Positions 1 to 7,979 of a stretch of 20,370 nucleotides of DNA are shown here, in pieces. The translations under genes and the position numbers were made by a program. How positions within the stretch are numbered: position 1 is the first letter of the stretch; every line of letters begins with the position of its first letter. The stretch lies in NCBI GenBank assembly GCA_044869915.1, contig JBIOYB010000439.1, forward strand, positions 1 through 20,370, written 5' to 3'. This DNA comes from Allorhizocola sp044869915. GTDB taxonomy: Bacteria > Actinomycetota > Actinomycetes > Mycobacteriales > Micromonosporaceae. The notes under the pieces are model-generated. The model was given only the letters and a program-made list of their open reading frames with translations. It was not told the origin of the DNA and searched no databases.

Positions 1-2
1 CT

Positions 3-242
3 CCACTGCTCAGGGTTGCCCCCGAACACCCCCACGACGGCGAGACCACCTCAGTCGGACTTGACCGGGTGGCCGCGCGTATCCGTGATGCGCACGCCGA
101 CCTCGCTCCACTGCTCAAGGTTGCCCGCGACGCCAGGATCGGGCGAGACGAGGTGGCTGGCGCAGACACCAGCGCCGTCTGCGCTTGGAACCACTTCGAA
201 AACATCCCGACGTTTTTCAACTGGAACAACAGACCGAGATAA
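3..242 (+). CDS. C-terminal end of an unrecognised protein (partial, start outside window)
   Basis: An open frame runs in from the left edge (first full codon at base 3) and stops at TAA 240-242, giving about 79 residues. Codon third positions are mostly G/C, as expected for real coding DNA here. The segment looks helical and charged and ends with an aromatic and Asn-rich tail (FFNWNN). A PLL(R/K)VA segment occurs twice, 35 codons apart, reflecting a 25-bp DNA repeat, so the full protein may contain repeats or tandem helix-turn-helix-like units. No family was recognised. The frame starting at 16 is a shadow of this one. It converges with the DUF3073 gene after only 22 bases. Coding status is likely but not certain because the start is not visible. 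Confidence 0.45.
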   Translation, partial: PLLRVAPEHPHDGETTSVGLDRVAARIRDAHADLAPLLKVARDARIGRDEVAGADTSAVCAWNHFENIPTFFNWNNRPR

Positions 243-264
243 CCCCGGTCCTTACAGCGCATGA

Positions 265-477
265 TTATTTGCGCTGCGCCCAGGAAGCGTCGTCGTCTTC
301 GTCGTCGGAGTCATAACTCGCATACCTGTCGAACTCGTCAGGCTCATCGTCGACGACTGCTGGGCTGCTGCTGCCCGAAAGCTCGCGTTGCAGCTTCTCA
401 AGGTCGGTGTTGGGAGAGTGGTATTTCAACTCCCGGGCCACCTTCGTCTGCTTGGCCTTCGCTCGGCCGCGCCCCAT
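265..477 (-). CDS. DUF3073 family small acidic protein
   Basis: This encodes 70 residues starting MGRGRAKAKQTKVARELKY, which matches the highly conserved basic N-terminus of the actinobacterial DUF3073 family. The C-terminal half is strongly acidic (DEPDEFDRY, DSDDEDDD) and ends WAQRK. The ATG at 475-477 was chosen because the conserved MGRGR motif begins there and a GAGGGGG ribosome binding site lies about seven bases upstream; the open frame extends further but that extension has no family character. Its biochemical function is unknown. In Streptomyces a DUF3073 gene lies near vdh and bldC, so the position also supports the call. The leader contains a G/C hairpin at 504-526. Confidence 0.92.
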   Translation of the reverse strand: MGRGRAKAKQTKVARELKYHSPNTDLEKLQRELSGSSSPAVVDDEPDEFDRYASYDSDDEDDDASWAQRK

Positions 478-503
478 GGCCGACCCCCTCGCACATGAAT
501 GAC

Positions 504-526
504 GGGGCTGCCCGAAGGCGGGCCCC
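504..526 (-). other. Hairpin in the presumed leader of the DUF3073 gene
   Basis: GGGG/CCCC outer and CCCG/CGGG inner arms with a three-base bulge can fold just upstream of the DUF3073 ribosome binding site. There is no T-run after it, so a terminator is unlikely. It may be a leader structure, or chance folding in GC-rich DNA. Confidence 0.3.
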
Positions 527-676
527 GAATGACTCAGACATCTCTCGTGGCTCATACGGTACATGCCCCGAGCCGGGTTCGGCATCCCGGGTTCCTGGGC
601 GTTTTTTGTTGCTGTCGGATTTGTAGCAGTAAGGGGCGGATCTCGCCCAGCACGTGACCTGCGGCGGAACCGTGCC

Positions 677-722
677 CCGTGGGCGGGTGGGCTAGGTCAC
701 GGCCATACCCACCCACGGTGGG
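677..722 (-). terminator. Inverted repeat just downstream of vdh, possible terminator
   Basis: On the minus strand the bases after the vdh stop contain two overlapping inverted repeats. One is a 6-bp stem with a 3-base loop (708-722). The other is a longer one pairing CCGTGGG near 712-718 with CCCACGG near 677-683. No T-tract follows. GC-rich hairpins without T-tracts can terminate transcription in actinobacteria, so this is a plausible but unproven vdh terminator. Confidence 0.4.
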
Positions 723-725
723 ATT

Positions 726-1787
726 TCATACCCGGATCGCCGACAGGCGTCCCACTTCGGCCATGCGCTGCTCAGCTAGGCGCTCGGCGGCGGTGGCGGG
801 GGAGATGTTCTCCGTGTCGGCCATGGCGAGGATGCTCATGGTGGTGTCGTAGATCTTGGTGGCGCGCATTTTGGCACGCTCGAAATTAAATCTCTCGATC
901 TCATCGGCCACCTGGATCACACCGCCCGCGTTGACGCAGAAATCCGGCGCGTAGAGGATGCCGCGGTCCATGAGCAGCTTCTCGACCCCGGGGTGGGCGA
1001 GCTGGTTGTTGGCCGCGCCCGCGACGATCTGCGCCCGCAGCACCGGGACGGTCTCGTCGTTGAGGGCGAAGCCGAGCGCGCAGGGCGCGTAGATGTCGAT
1101 CTCACTGGTGATCAGGGCGGTGGTGTCGGAGGCGAGGTCCACCTGCGGATGCGTGGCACGGGCCCACTCCAGCGCCTTCGGGTTGACATCGGTCGCCACG
1201 ACGTGCGCGCCTTCTTCGAGCAGGTGCGCGGTCAGGTATTTGCCCACCTTGCCCAGGCCGGAGATGCCCACGCGCCTGCCCCTGAGGGCCGGGCTGCCCC
1301 ATCGGTGCGCGGCGGCGGCACGCATGCCCTGGAACACACCCCACGCGGTGAGGATGGACGAATCCCCGGCCCCGCCGTGCTCCACGCCGCGGCCGGTGAC
1401 AAAGCGCGTCTCGCGGGCCACGACGTCCATGTCCCAGGTGTAGGTGCCGACATCGCACGCGGTGTAGTAGCGGCCGCCCAGCGAGTGCACGAACCGTCCG
1501 TAGGCGCGCAGGAGCGCCTCCGACTTGTCCAGCTCCGGGTCGCCCCAGATGACCGCCTTGCCGCCGCCGAGGTCCAGCCCGGCGAGGGCGTTTTTGTATG
1601 CCATGCCCCGCGACAGCTCGAGGACATCGTGCAGCGCCTCCTCCTCGGAGGTGTAGGGGTAGAAGCGCGTCCCGCCGAGGGCGGGGCCCAGCGCTGTCGA
1701 GTAGATGCCGATGATGGCCTTCAGGCCACTGGCCCGGTCTTGGCAGAACACGACCTGCTCGTGGCTGCCTTCACTGAATACGCCCAC
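726..1787 (-). CDS. vdh: Valine (Glu/Leu/Phe/Val family) dehydrogenase
   Basis: This is an NAD-dependent oxidative deaminase of branched-chain amino acids, cytoplasmic, converting L-valine to 2-oxoisovalerate and ammonia. The sequence has the family hallmarks: STALGPALGGTRFYPY near the N-terminus, the glycine-rich catalytic-lysine segment LDLGGGKAVIWGDP, the CDVGTY motif, the Rossmann loop GISGLGKVGKY, APCALG, GAANNQLAHPG and CVNAGGVIQVADE. It aligns throughout with Streptomyces Vdh as I remember it, including the C-terminal AEQRMAE. The GTG at 1785-1787 is preceded by GGAG with six bases of spacing, giving about 353 residues. Alternative starts are the ATG at 1811 and the GTG at 1865, both with weaker binding sites. 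The gene is divergent from the next hypothetical gene. In Streptomyces vdh lies beside bldC, as here. Confidence 0.95.
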   Translation of the reverse strand: MGVFSEGSHEQVVFCQDRASGLKAIIGIYSTALGPALGGTRFYPYTSEEEALHDVLELSRGMAYKNALAGLDLGGGKAVIWGDPELDKSEALLRAYGRFVHSLGGRYYTACDVGTYTWDMDVVARETRFVTGRGVEHGGAGDSSILTAWGVFQGMRAAAAHRWGSPALRGRRVGISGLGKVGKYLTAHLLEEGAHVVATDVNPKALEWARATHPQVDLASDTTALITSEIDIYAPCALGFALNDETVPVLRAQIVAGAANNQLAHPGVEKLLMDRGILYAPDFCVNAGGVIQVADEIERFNFERAKMRATKIYDTTMSILAMADTENISPATAAERLAEQRMAEVGRLSAIRV

Positions 1788-1990
1788 TGTTGGCTCCAAG
1801 CTTCGTTGCATGGCCTTTGTGAGGCCATTCTGGCGAGGGATGGGCGGCGCCGTGGGTAACGGCACTCCCGCTTGAAGCGTAATGGGAACTTCATGCCCAT
1901 AGGTCGCGCCTTATGGGTACTGGCGATTTGAAGCGGGGCTTGTGGGTGGTCTATGTGTCGCACCGGGCCTAATCGTGCGAGGATCGCCAA

Positions 1991-2815
1991 GTGCCGACAC
2001 AGTTCGCCGCATACCTTCGTGTGTATGAGCCGCTGACCGCCTTCGACCCGGAGCGCCAGCGCTTCTGGCGCCGTTATGTGGCCGAGGGCCGTGCCGTCGG
2101 GATCTCCGACGGGCCGGGGCGCCAGCGCACCGTGGTGCTCGAGGCGCTGGGCGCGGGCTGGTCCCGCCTGCCGGACCTGCCGGAGGAGGCATACGTGTTG
2201 GGCGCGGGCGACGCGCCGCTGGTGTGCCCGTGGAACCTGAGGATGCGGGTGGCGGAGGCGGCGCTGCAGGCGCGTGACGGTGTCCCGCAGGTGCTGGCCG
2301 ACGCGTTCGTGCCGCCCGCCCTGGTGGGGCTGGCCCAGACCGTTGTGGCCTCGTCGGAGGCCGGCGAGCGGGTGCATGAGCAGGTGGCCACGTGGGGCGT
2401 GCCGCTGCGCTGGTTCGTGCTGTTCGCTGCGGACGAGCGGGAGCTCGTGCTGGGCGAGGGCGAGGTGAGCAAGCGGGTGCTGCGCTTCCGGGCCGAGATC
2501 GGCAAGGCGCGGCAGCGGGTGCACAAGGGCTTGCGGGTGCTGCGCCGGTCGCTGGGCGAGGTGCCGATCACCGACGCGCTCCGGGAGACCGCCCGGTGGC
2601 TCGAGTTGTTCCATCCGGGGTCGGTCGTTGAGCTCGATTATGGTGGCCTGACCAACTTGCTTTCGGACGAGGCATTGAAGGATGATGACTCAGTCGAGCT
2701 CGTCGCTGAAGGCCTCAACGGACTGTCCCAAGACGACGGTGCCGCTGCCACTGCGGCATACGAGCGCCTGGTTCATCGATGGCGTGAAGTTCAACTGCTC
2801 GAACGAAGTAACTAG
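1991..2815 (+). CDS. Conserved hypothetical protein of the vdh-bldC interval
   Basis: This encodes 274 residues from a GTG start with a GAGG motif about nine bases upstream. It has no signal peptide, no clear membrane segment and no catalytic motif that I recognise. The protein begins QFAAYLRVYEPLTAFDPERQ, has a W-rich middle (CPWNLRMRVAEAAL, GVPLRWFVLF), and a basic segment SKRVLRFRAEIGKARQRV followed by an acidic C-terminus. A protein of this size lies between vdh and bldC in Streptomyces, so it is probably a core actinobacterial gene; it may belong to a DUF family (possibly DUF8083), which I cannot verify. It is divergent from vdh with about 200 bases between them, and it precedes bldC by about 200 bases in the same direction. 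Confidence 0.85.
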   Translation: MPTQFAAYLRVYEPLTAFDPERQRFWRRYVAEGRAVGISDGPGRQRTVVLEALGAGWSRLPDLPEEAYVLGAGDAPLVCPWNLRMRVAEAALQARDGVPQVLADAFVPPALVGLAQTVVASSEAGERVHEQVATWGVPLRWFVLFAADERELVLGEGEVSKRVLRFRAEIGKARQRVHKGLRVLRRSLGEVPITDALRETARWLELFHPGSVVELDYGGLTNLLSDEALKDDDSVELVAEGLNGLSQDDGAAATAAYERLVHRWREVQLLERSN

Positions 2816-3019
2816 TCAGCTACAGCTGGTCATTCCAACTCGGTCCAAAGAACTTCGTATCACTGAAAAAGCGACATGTCGTTCTTTGTGTCATCCGTCC
2901 ATCCACGGACCTCCACCCGTTCGGCCCATGTCGGACATCGGGGACTAGCCGGACTATGGGTAGCGCGTCGGCCGGCGGGACCCCGGCCTTCGTTTATAGG
3001 TACTTGTGGAGGAGTGACC

Positions 3020-3229
3020 ATGGCGTCGCGTACGCACGAACCAGAGCCGCTGCTCACCCCAGCAGAAGTCGCGTCGATGTTCCGTGTCGACCCGAAGACT
3101 GTGACTCGGTGGGCCAAGGCGGGCAAGCTCAGCGCCATCCGGACGTTGGGCGGCCACCGTCGCTACCGGGAGTCGGAGGTGCGCGCTCTGCTCCAGGGAC
3201 AGATCCCGCACCAGCGCCAGGGCGACTGA
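3020..3229 (+). CDS. bldC: BldC, MerR-like developmental transcription regulator
   Basis: This encodes 69 residues. BldC is a small MerR-type winged-helix DNA-binding protein that holds back and times development in Streptomyces by cooperative binding to direct repeats. The sequence PLLTPAEVASMFRVDPKT followed by VTRWAKAGKL and RTLGGHRRYRE is almost identical to the Streptomyces protein, covering the helix-turn-helix and wing. It lacks the dimerisation helix and effector domain of ordinary MerR proteins, as known for BldC. The ATG at 3020 is preceded by an excellent GGAGGAG at 3008-3014. The open frame extends upstream but that extension lacks family similarity. The gene is followed by a strong terminator at 3260-3296. 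Confidence 0.98.
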   Translation: MASRTHEPEPLLTPAEVASMFRVDPKTVTRWAKAGKLSAIRTLGGHRRYRESEVRALLQGQIPHQRQGD

Positions 3230-3259
3230 AGCAATCCCCAATCACCCCAACCAACGAGC

Positions 3260-3296
3260 AAGGGCGTCTCACCCCCAGGAGACGCCCTTTAAGTTT
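3260..3296 (+). terminator. Rho-independent terminator of bldC
   Basis: A perfect 11-bp stem (AAGGGCGTCTC at 3260-3270, GAGACGCCCTT at 3279-3289) encloses an eight-base loop and is followed by a short T-containing tract. It lies 30 bases after the bldC stop. Confidence 0.9.
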
Positions 3297-3442
3297 GAGA
3301 ATTTTCTTTACCCCGGTCCGCGATACGCATTCACCGGTGCTCCCGCGGAGGACCGGTCGCGCCCCGGGGGGCGCTTCCTGCCGGGTCCGTGGGTGGCCGG
3401 CAAGGCTCCCAACCGCAATCCCGCGCCCGCTTGAGCGCGAAA

Positions 3443-3473
3443 ATCCGCGCCATTTCACGGAAATGACGCGGAT
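3443..3473. repeat. Inverted repeat between the convergent bldC and M6 protease genes
   Basis: The arms ATCCGCG/CGCGGAT and CATTTC/GAAATG form a 13-bp stem with one internal mismatch and a three-base loop. It lies just beyond the protease terminator on the minus strand and could act as a second stop or as an RNA end-protecting structure. Confidence 0.6.
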
Positions 3474-3478
3474 CTCTG

Positions 3479-3513
3479 AAAAAGAGTGGGGCCGCCCCCG
3501 AAGGGACGGCCCC
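3479..3513 (-). terminator. Rho-independent terminator of the M6 protease gene
   Basis: Read on the minus strand, GGGGCCG and CGGCCCC (3507-3513 and 3488-3494) form a seven-base stem with further C/G pairing inside the loop. It is followed after four bases by five T residues (complement of 3479-3483). It starts ten bases after the protease stop codon. Confidence 0.85.
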
Positions 3514-3522
3514 GCGCGTTGT

Positions 3523-6306
3523 TCAGCGTGCAGACGTGACCCGGACCAGCGCAAACGTGCTGCCGGGGACGACCCACTTGACTTCCAGCGTGACGCCGAA
3601 GGCGGCGCCCACGTCAGCCGGGTTGCCCGAACCCAGGATGGTGAACCCGAGGTCCGCTCCATACAGGCCCGTGGCCGGTGAACCGTCCTGGTTGACCACA
3701 CGCGTCGTGTACGGCGCCTGGCCACGGGACGGGATCACGACCGAGGCGTCGACGTCGCGGAAGAACAGCGACGTGCCTCGCGCCTCGATACCCGGGTACC
3801 AGCCCTGCGCGTCCGTGAACTTGGCAACGCCAGGCTGCGCGGCGAAGTCCGTGCAGTACTCGCTGAACGGCTCGCCCGCCGCCTCCAGGCACTCCCGGAA
3901 CGGGTAGGTGGACCGCTTGCCGAAGGCCACGTTGGACGACTGCGGCCGGCTTGGCAGGTTCTTCAGGGTTGTCGGGTCCTTGGTCGCCGCCACGCCCGTG
4001 CGGCGCAGCGGGTCGAAGTGCGAGTCCACCAGGAGCAGACCGCCCTTCGCGCCGGCGCTTGGCAGGGCCGTGACGTTGGCCGTGACATGGTTTTGGTCGC
4101 CGAATGTGGTGTCGCGGTACCAGACCAGCATGCCCGGCGCGTTGTACTTGATCCGCTCGACCTTCCACGCGTCGTTGGAGTAGGTCGTGTCGTAGGCGTA
4201 CTTCAGGCCCTCGTCGAACCCGTCGAAGTTGCGCCACTCGGCCAGGTAGTAGTGCGCCTTGATCTCGGTGCCGCCGTGGATCCGCCAGCCCGGGCCCGAC
4301 GTGTCGGTCCACGTGCCGCCGGTTGCGGTCCAGCCGTTGACGCCGCTCTCGACGTTGTCGGTCCAGACCGTCGCCCCGCCGGAGGTCACCGACAGGTCGT
4401 CGGCGAACCAGCCACGCTCGACCGTGGCGGCGTCAGTTGCCTGGCGCAGCCGCAGTTGGATGGTGGTGCCCGCGTACGGCGTCAGGTCAACGTAGTCGTG
4501 CCGCCAGCCACCAGAGGCGCCGGTGAGGCCGTACTTCTTGCCGCCGTAGTCGTTCAGGCGGCCGTTGGGGTCGGGGTAGTCGTCGCCGGTCGAGACCAGT
4601 GCGCCGGTCTCGTCGAAGATCTTCAACTCGGACCACGTGGCCCCGCCGTCCTTGGAGACTTCGATGAAGCCGTAGTCCCAGTCTTCCTCGATCACGTAGT
4701 TGTTCCAGCTCCAGAAGCGCACGTCGCTTCCTGCCGGCACGGCTATCTCCCGCGTGATCTTGATGTCGGCCCAGTCCTGGTCGGCTCCCGTGTACCACAT
4801 GTTCGCTCCGCTGTGCGGCTCGGCGAGCACGGTGGTCTTAGCGGGCAGGTCGACCTTGATCCCGTCTTCGGTGAACTTGGGAGTGCGGGAGGTCTGGCCC
4901 AGCAACACATTCTTGGCTCCGGAACCCGGGGAGACGATCTCCGGGTCGGCCCAGCCCAGTACCCACTTGTCCCACAGGCCCATGTGGGTCGGGATGGCCT
5001 GCAGCACCGGACCCGAGTGCGAACCGGAGGACATGAGGTCCCAGAAGTCCACATCGGAGTCCCCGCCGCCGGACGTGTCGTACAGGTCGGGCAGACCGAG
5101 GTCGTGCCCGTACTCGTGGGCGAACACGCCCACGCCCGAGTCCTCGGGCTGCACGATGTAGTTGGAGACCTTCAGGCCACCGGTGCCCGGGATCTCGTAG
5201 CCGCCCGGGACGCCCGACGAGTGCGCCCAGATCGCGTAGGTGCCCTGGGCACCGCCGCCACCGGACTTGTCCTCACCGGAGTGCACGAGCACGAGGTGGT
5301 CGATCACGCCGTCCGGCTCGAACAGGTTGCCGTCGCCGTCGCGGTCGCCTTGGTCCTCGATGTCGTAGTCGCGCCATGGGAAGCTCGGGTTGCTCGCCGC
5401 GAGCACGTTGACCGCGTCCGTGGCGAGTGCGCCCGGGCCGGCCGGGTTGTTCGGGTGGCCTTGCATGGCCTGGATGAACGGTGCGACCCAGCCGCCCATG
5501 CCGTCGGGCACGCAGCGGGTGGCTCCATACCACGCCTCGGAGTGCGGGAGTTGCACCCACGGGGTGGCTTGGCCGTCCACTGTGTACTTGCCCTTGGACA
5601 TTTCCGAGTACATGTTCTTCATCGTGTACCCGGCGAGGCTGATCCCCTTCTTGCCGTCCGGGCCGGTCAGGTCCGTGCGGACGCGCTGCGTATAGCCGCG
5701 CTCAGTGTAGAGGATCTTGTTGTAGAAGTCCGGCGAGAAGTCCGGCACCCACAGGGTGTTGTTGTCCTTGTGGGTGTAGGTGGCCGGGTTGGGGATCTTG
5801 TTGTGCAGTGGTCCATTTTGGACCGTGCCGGCGGCGCAGGTGCGGTCGCCGAACACCGTGGCCGGAACCTGCGTGCCGGTGAAGTCGTCGTTGGCCTGGT
5901 TGTTGAACTCGACCAGGACCGTCAACAGCTTCGCGACTTGCGTGTTCTTGGCGTTCTTGAACCAGCTGGGGCTCCTGCCGGACTTCATGGCCTTGGCCTC
6001 GTGTTCGGCGAGAAGCTTTGCTGTGAGGGGGTTGCCCTTGCCGAACTTGCGGTCGTAGGCCTTGGCCCGGTCGATGGTCGCCCGCAATGCGGAGTTACCG
6101 TTGAGCAACTCTTGCCCGATGTGTTCCTTTTGGACGGTTGGCTCAACGTAGTTGATGTAGTACTCCCACGCCGCTATGTTGGCGCGAGGCGTTGCGGCGC
6201 TTGCGGTACCGGCGGCGGATAAGCCGGCGGCCGCTAGGGCCAACACGGAGATGGCGGCCAACGTCCGCCTTCTCCGGAGGTTCGGAAGAGTCATGACCCG
6301 AACCAT
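3523..6306 (-). CDS. Secreted M6 family (immune inhibitor A-like) zinc metalloprotease
   Basis: This encodes 927 residues of a secreted metallo-endopeptidase. A Sec signal peptide is visible: RRRR, then a hydrophobic run AAISVLALAAAGLS, then cleavage near TASA-A at about residue 38. The zinc site is HEYGH at 397-401 within GVFAHEYGHDLGLPDLYD, matching the M6 HExxHxxGxxD motif. A calcium-type loop DRDGDGNLFEPDG lies at about 321-333. The rear half has the beta-rich MAM-like modules typical of immune inhibitor A relatives (WDYGFIEVSKDGG, GWFADDLSV). Neither the ATG at 6306 nor the one at 6294 has a clear ribosome binding site. A TAGAGT box (6318-6323, minus strand) lies just before the first, so a near-leaderless transcript is possible. 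It follows an ABC ATPase gene by 22 bases and ends the block. Substrate is unknown. Confidence 0.95.
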   Translation of the reverse strand: MVRVMTLPNLRRRRTLAAISVLALAAAGLSAAGTASAATPRANIAAWEYYINYVEPTVQKEHIGQELLNGNSALRATIDRAKAYDRKFGKGNPLTAKLLAEHEAKAMKSGRSPSWFKNAKNTQVAKLLTVLVEFNNQANDDFTGTQVPATVFGDRTCAAGTVQNGPLHNKIPNPATYTHKDNNTLWVPDFSPDFYNKILYTERGYTQRVRTDLTGPDGKKGISLAGYTMKNMYSEMSKGKYTVDGQATPWVQLPHSEAWYGATRCVPDGMGGWVAPFIQAMQGHPNNPAGPGALATDAVNVLAASNPSFPWRDYDIEDQGDRDGDGNLFEPDGVIDHLVLVHSGEDKSGGGGAQGTYAIWAHSSGVPGGYEIPGTGGLKVSNYIVQPEDSGVGVFAHEYGHDLGLPDLYDTSGGGDSDVDFWDLMSSGSHSGPVLQAIPTHMGLWDKWVLGWADPEIVSPGSGAKNVLLGQTSRTPKFTEDGIKVDLPAKTTVLAEPHSGANMWYTGADQDWADIKITREIAVPAGSDVRFWSWNNYVIEEDWDYGFIEVSKDGGATWSELKIFDETGALVSTGDDYPDPNGRLNDYGGKKYGLTGASGGWRHDYVDLTPYAGTTIQLRLRQATDAATVERGWFADDLSVTSGGATVWTDNVESGVNGWTATGGTWTDTSGPGWRIHGGTEIKAHYYLAEWRNFDGFDEGLKYAYDTTYSNDAWKVERIKYNAPGMLVWYRDTTFGDQNHVTANVTALPSAGAKGGLLLVDSHFDPLRRTGVAATKDPTTLKNLPSRPQSSNVAFGKRSTYPFRECLEAAGEPFSEYCTDFAAQPGVAKFTDAQGWYPGIEARGTSLFFRDVDASVVIPSRGQAPYTTRVVNQDGSPATGLYGADLGFTILGSGNPADVGAAFGVTLEVKWVVPGSTFALVRVTSAR

Positions 6307-6328
6307 CGCAGAATGTAACTCTATGTGT

Positions 6329-7054
6329 CTAGACTAAGACGCCGTCTCGTAACGTTAAAACCCGATCAGCCAGGTCCATCAGGGCCGAATCGTGTGTTGC
6401 CACAAGGGCTGTCATGCCTCGCGAGTGGACCACGGCGCGTAAAAGGTCCATGATGGACTTGCCTGTCTCAGAATCGAGCTGTCCGGTCGGTTCATCCGCT
6501 ATAAGCAGTTTTGGGTCGTTGGCCAGCGCGCGGGCGATCGCCACCCGTTGCTGCTGACCGCCCGACAGCTCGTAGGGCCGCTGTTTCGCATGCGCGCCAA
6601 GGCCCACCAGCTCCAGCAGCATCGCCACCCTTTGCTCCCGCTCCGCGAACGGCACGCGCGCCAGGCGCAGCGGCACGCCCTCGTTTTCCGCGGCTGACAG
6701 GATCGGGATGAGGCCGAACGACTGGAAGACGAACCCGATCGTGTCGCGCCGCAACGCCACCAGATCGTGCGAGGCAAGCGGGACGCCGTCGACGTAGACC
6801 TCGCCGGACGTGGGCCGGTCGAGCCCGCCGACGATGTTGAGCAGCGTCGTCTTGCCCGCGCCGGACCTGCCGCGCACGCACACCAGCTCGCCCTGCCCGG
6901 CCGTGAACGACACGCCGCGCAGCGCGTGCACCAGCTGCGAGCCGCGCCCGAAGTCCCGGCTCACATCGTTGATCTGCACCAGTCTCACGGCCGCGGGCGT
7001 CTCGCCTCGGTCCCCGTGACCTCCTCTCGCGCCCGCCGGGCCGAAGTCACCCAC
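6329..7054 (-). CDS. ABC transporter ATPase (MacB/LolD type), second of pair
   Basis: This encodes 241 residues of an ABC nucleotide-binding subunit that should power the two FtsX-like permeases encoded upstream. Motifs are Walker A GRSGAGKTT (62-70), Q-loop glutamine at 111 in FVFQSFGLIP, signature LSGGQQQR (163-170), Walker B LLIADEPT (183-190) and the switch histidine in VATHD (221). The GTG at 7054 was chosen because GGAGG lies seven bases upstream and the start overlaps the end of the preceding ATPase gene by eight bases, which suggests translational coupling. A longer frame begins at 7168, but its extra residues are out-of-frame shadow of the preceding gene. It has no extra domain, unlike its partner. 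The M6 protease starts 22 bases later. Confidence 0.95.
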   Translation of the reverse strand: MGDFGPAGARGGHGDRGETPAAVRLVQINDVSRDFGRGSQLVHALRGVSFTAGQGELVCVRGRSGAGKTTLLNIVGGLDRPTSGEVYVDGVPLASHDLVALRRDTIGFVFQSFGLIPILSAAENEGVPLRLARVPFAEREQRVAMLLELVGLGAHAKQRPYELSGGQQQRVAIARALANDPKLLIADEPTGQLDSETGKSIMDLLRAVVHSRGMTALVATHDSALMDLADRVLTLRDGVLV

Positions 7055-7955
7055 GGCGTACCTCCACGTGATCGGGCTCGAGGTTGAGCCGCACCCGGTC
7101 CCGCAGCTCGAGCGCGTCCACGAACGACGCCGGCAGCTGCATCCGGCCGGCCCGGTCGAGTACCGCATACTCTTCGGCCCCGGCCGGCGAGCGCCGCACC
7201 TCGGAGGCCACCCGACCGTCGCGGATGGACACCGTGCGGCGCACCTGCCCGGACACGTTGTTGTCGTGCGTCACCACGACCACGGTCACACCGAGCTCCG
7301 CGTTGATCGTCTGCAGCGCGACGAAAACCTCGGCCGCCGTGGACTCGTCGAGCTCGCCCGTCGGCTCGTCGGCGAACAGCACCTCGGGATCGTTGGCCAC
7401 GGCCAGCGCCACGGCGCACCGCTGCTGCTCGCCGCCCGACATCTGGTCGGGCCGGCGGTTGGCGCAATGTCCGATCCCGATCATGTCCAGCAGCTCGAGC
7501 GCCCGCTTGCGCCCGGCGCGCACCGATCTCGTGCCGGCCAGCCGCATCGGCAGGGCGACGTTTTCCATCGCCGTGAGGTAAGGAAGAAGGTTGCGGGCCG
7601 TTTGTTGCCAAATAAAACCCACCATTTGTCTTCGGTACCGCAGGCGCTTCCTCGCCGACATGGTCAGAAGATCATAATTTCCGACCCGGGCGATCCCCGC
7701 CGTGGGCGTGTCCAGCCCCGACAGGATGTTGAGCAGGGTCGACTTGCCCGATCCGGAGGCGCCCACGATGGCCAGCAGTTCGCCCCGGTCCACGACGAGG
7801 TCGAGTCCTTGCAGCGCCACGACTTCGACGCCCTCGGTCTTGTAGATGCGCACCAAGCCGTCGCAGACGATGTGCCCGCGCAGCCGGCCCGATCCGCCCG
7901 CCCGTTCGGCGGCCCGCTGTGCCGCCCGCGCCTGCAGCGCCTCCAAAGTGGACAT
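7047..7955 (-). CDS. ABC transporter ATPase (MacB/LolD type) with AbrB-like C-terminal extension
   Basis: This encodes 302 residues. Motifs are Walker A GASGSGKST (65-73), Q-loop in FIWQQTARNLLPY, signature MSGGEQQR (172-179), Walker B VLFADEPT (192-199) and H-loop VTHD (His230). After the ATPase core, residues 261-300 (AVLDRAGRMQLPASF and following, ending EPDHVEVRR) resemble a swapped-hairpin AbrB-like fold, an extension I recall from other actinobacterial exporter ATPases. The ATG at 7955 has GGGAAG four bases upstream. The two dissimilar ATPases probably pair as a heterodimer with the two permeases to move lipid or peptide, or to do mechanical work, as MacB/FtsEX relatives do; the substrate is unknown. 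It is separated from the upstream permease by a 153-base gap holding a direct repeat. Confidence 0.95.
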   Translation of the reverse strand: MSTLEALQARAAQRAAERAGGSGRLRGHIVCDGLVRIYKTEGVEVVALQGLDLVVDRGELLAIVGASGSGKSTLLNILSGLDTPTAGIARVGNYDLLTMSARKRLRYRRQMVGFIWQQTARNLLPYLTAMENVALPMRLAGTRSVRAGRKRALELLDMIGIGHCANRRPDQMSGGEQQRCAVALAVANDPEVLFADEPTGELDESTAAEVFVALQTINAELGVTVVVVTHDNNVSGQVRRTVSIRDGRVASEVRRSPAGAEEYAVLDRAGRMQLPASFVDALELRDRVRLNLEPDHVEVRRG

Positions 7956-7979
7956 TTACTTCCCGCTTTCTGAGTCGAG

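Noticed and set aside
16..264. 82-residue plus-strand frame starting with TTG at 16
   Set aside because: It is Thr/Pro/Arg-rich shadow sequence; the frame ending at 242 has better codon character, and this one would run up against the DUF3073 stop.
993..1859. 288-residue plus-strand open frame
   Set aside because: It is the antisense shadow of the well-conserved valine dehydrogenase gene.
4018..6222. 734-residue open frame on the plus strand
   Set aside because: It lies wholly opposite the M6 protease gene, whose zinc motif, signal peptide and domain order are clear. The plus-strand frame is a Val/Gly/Arg-rich low-complexity shadow typical of high-GC DNA.
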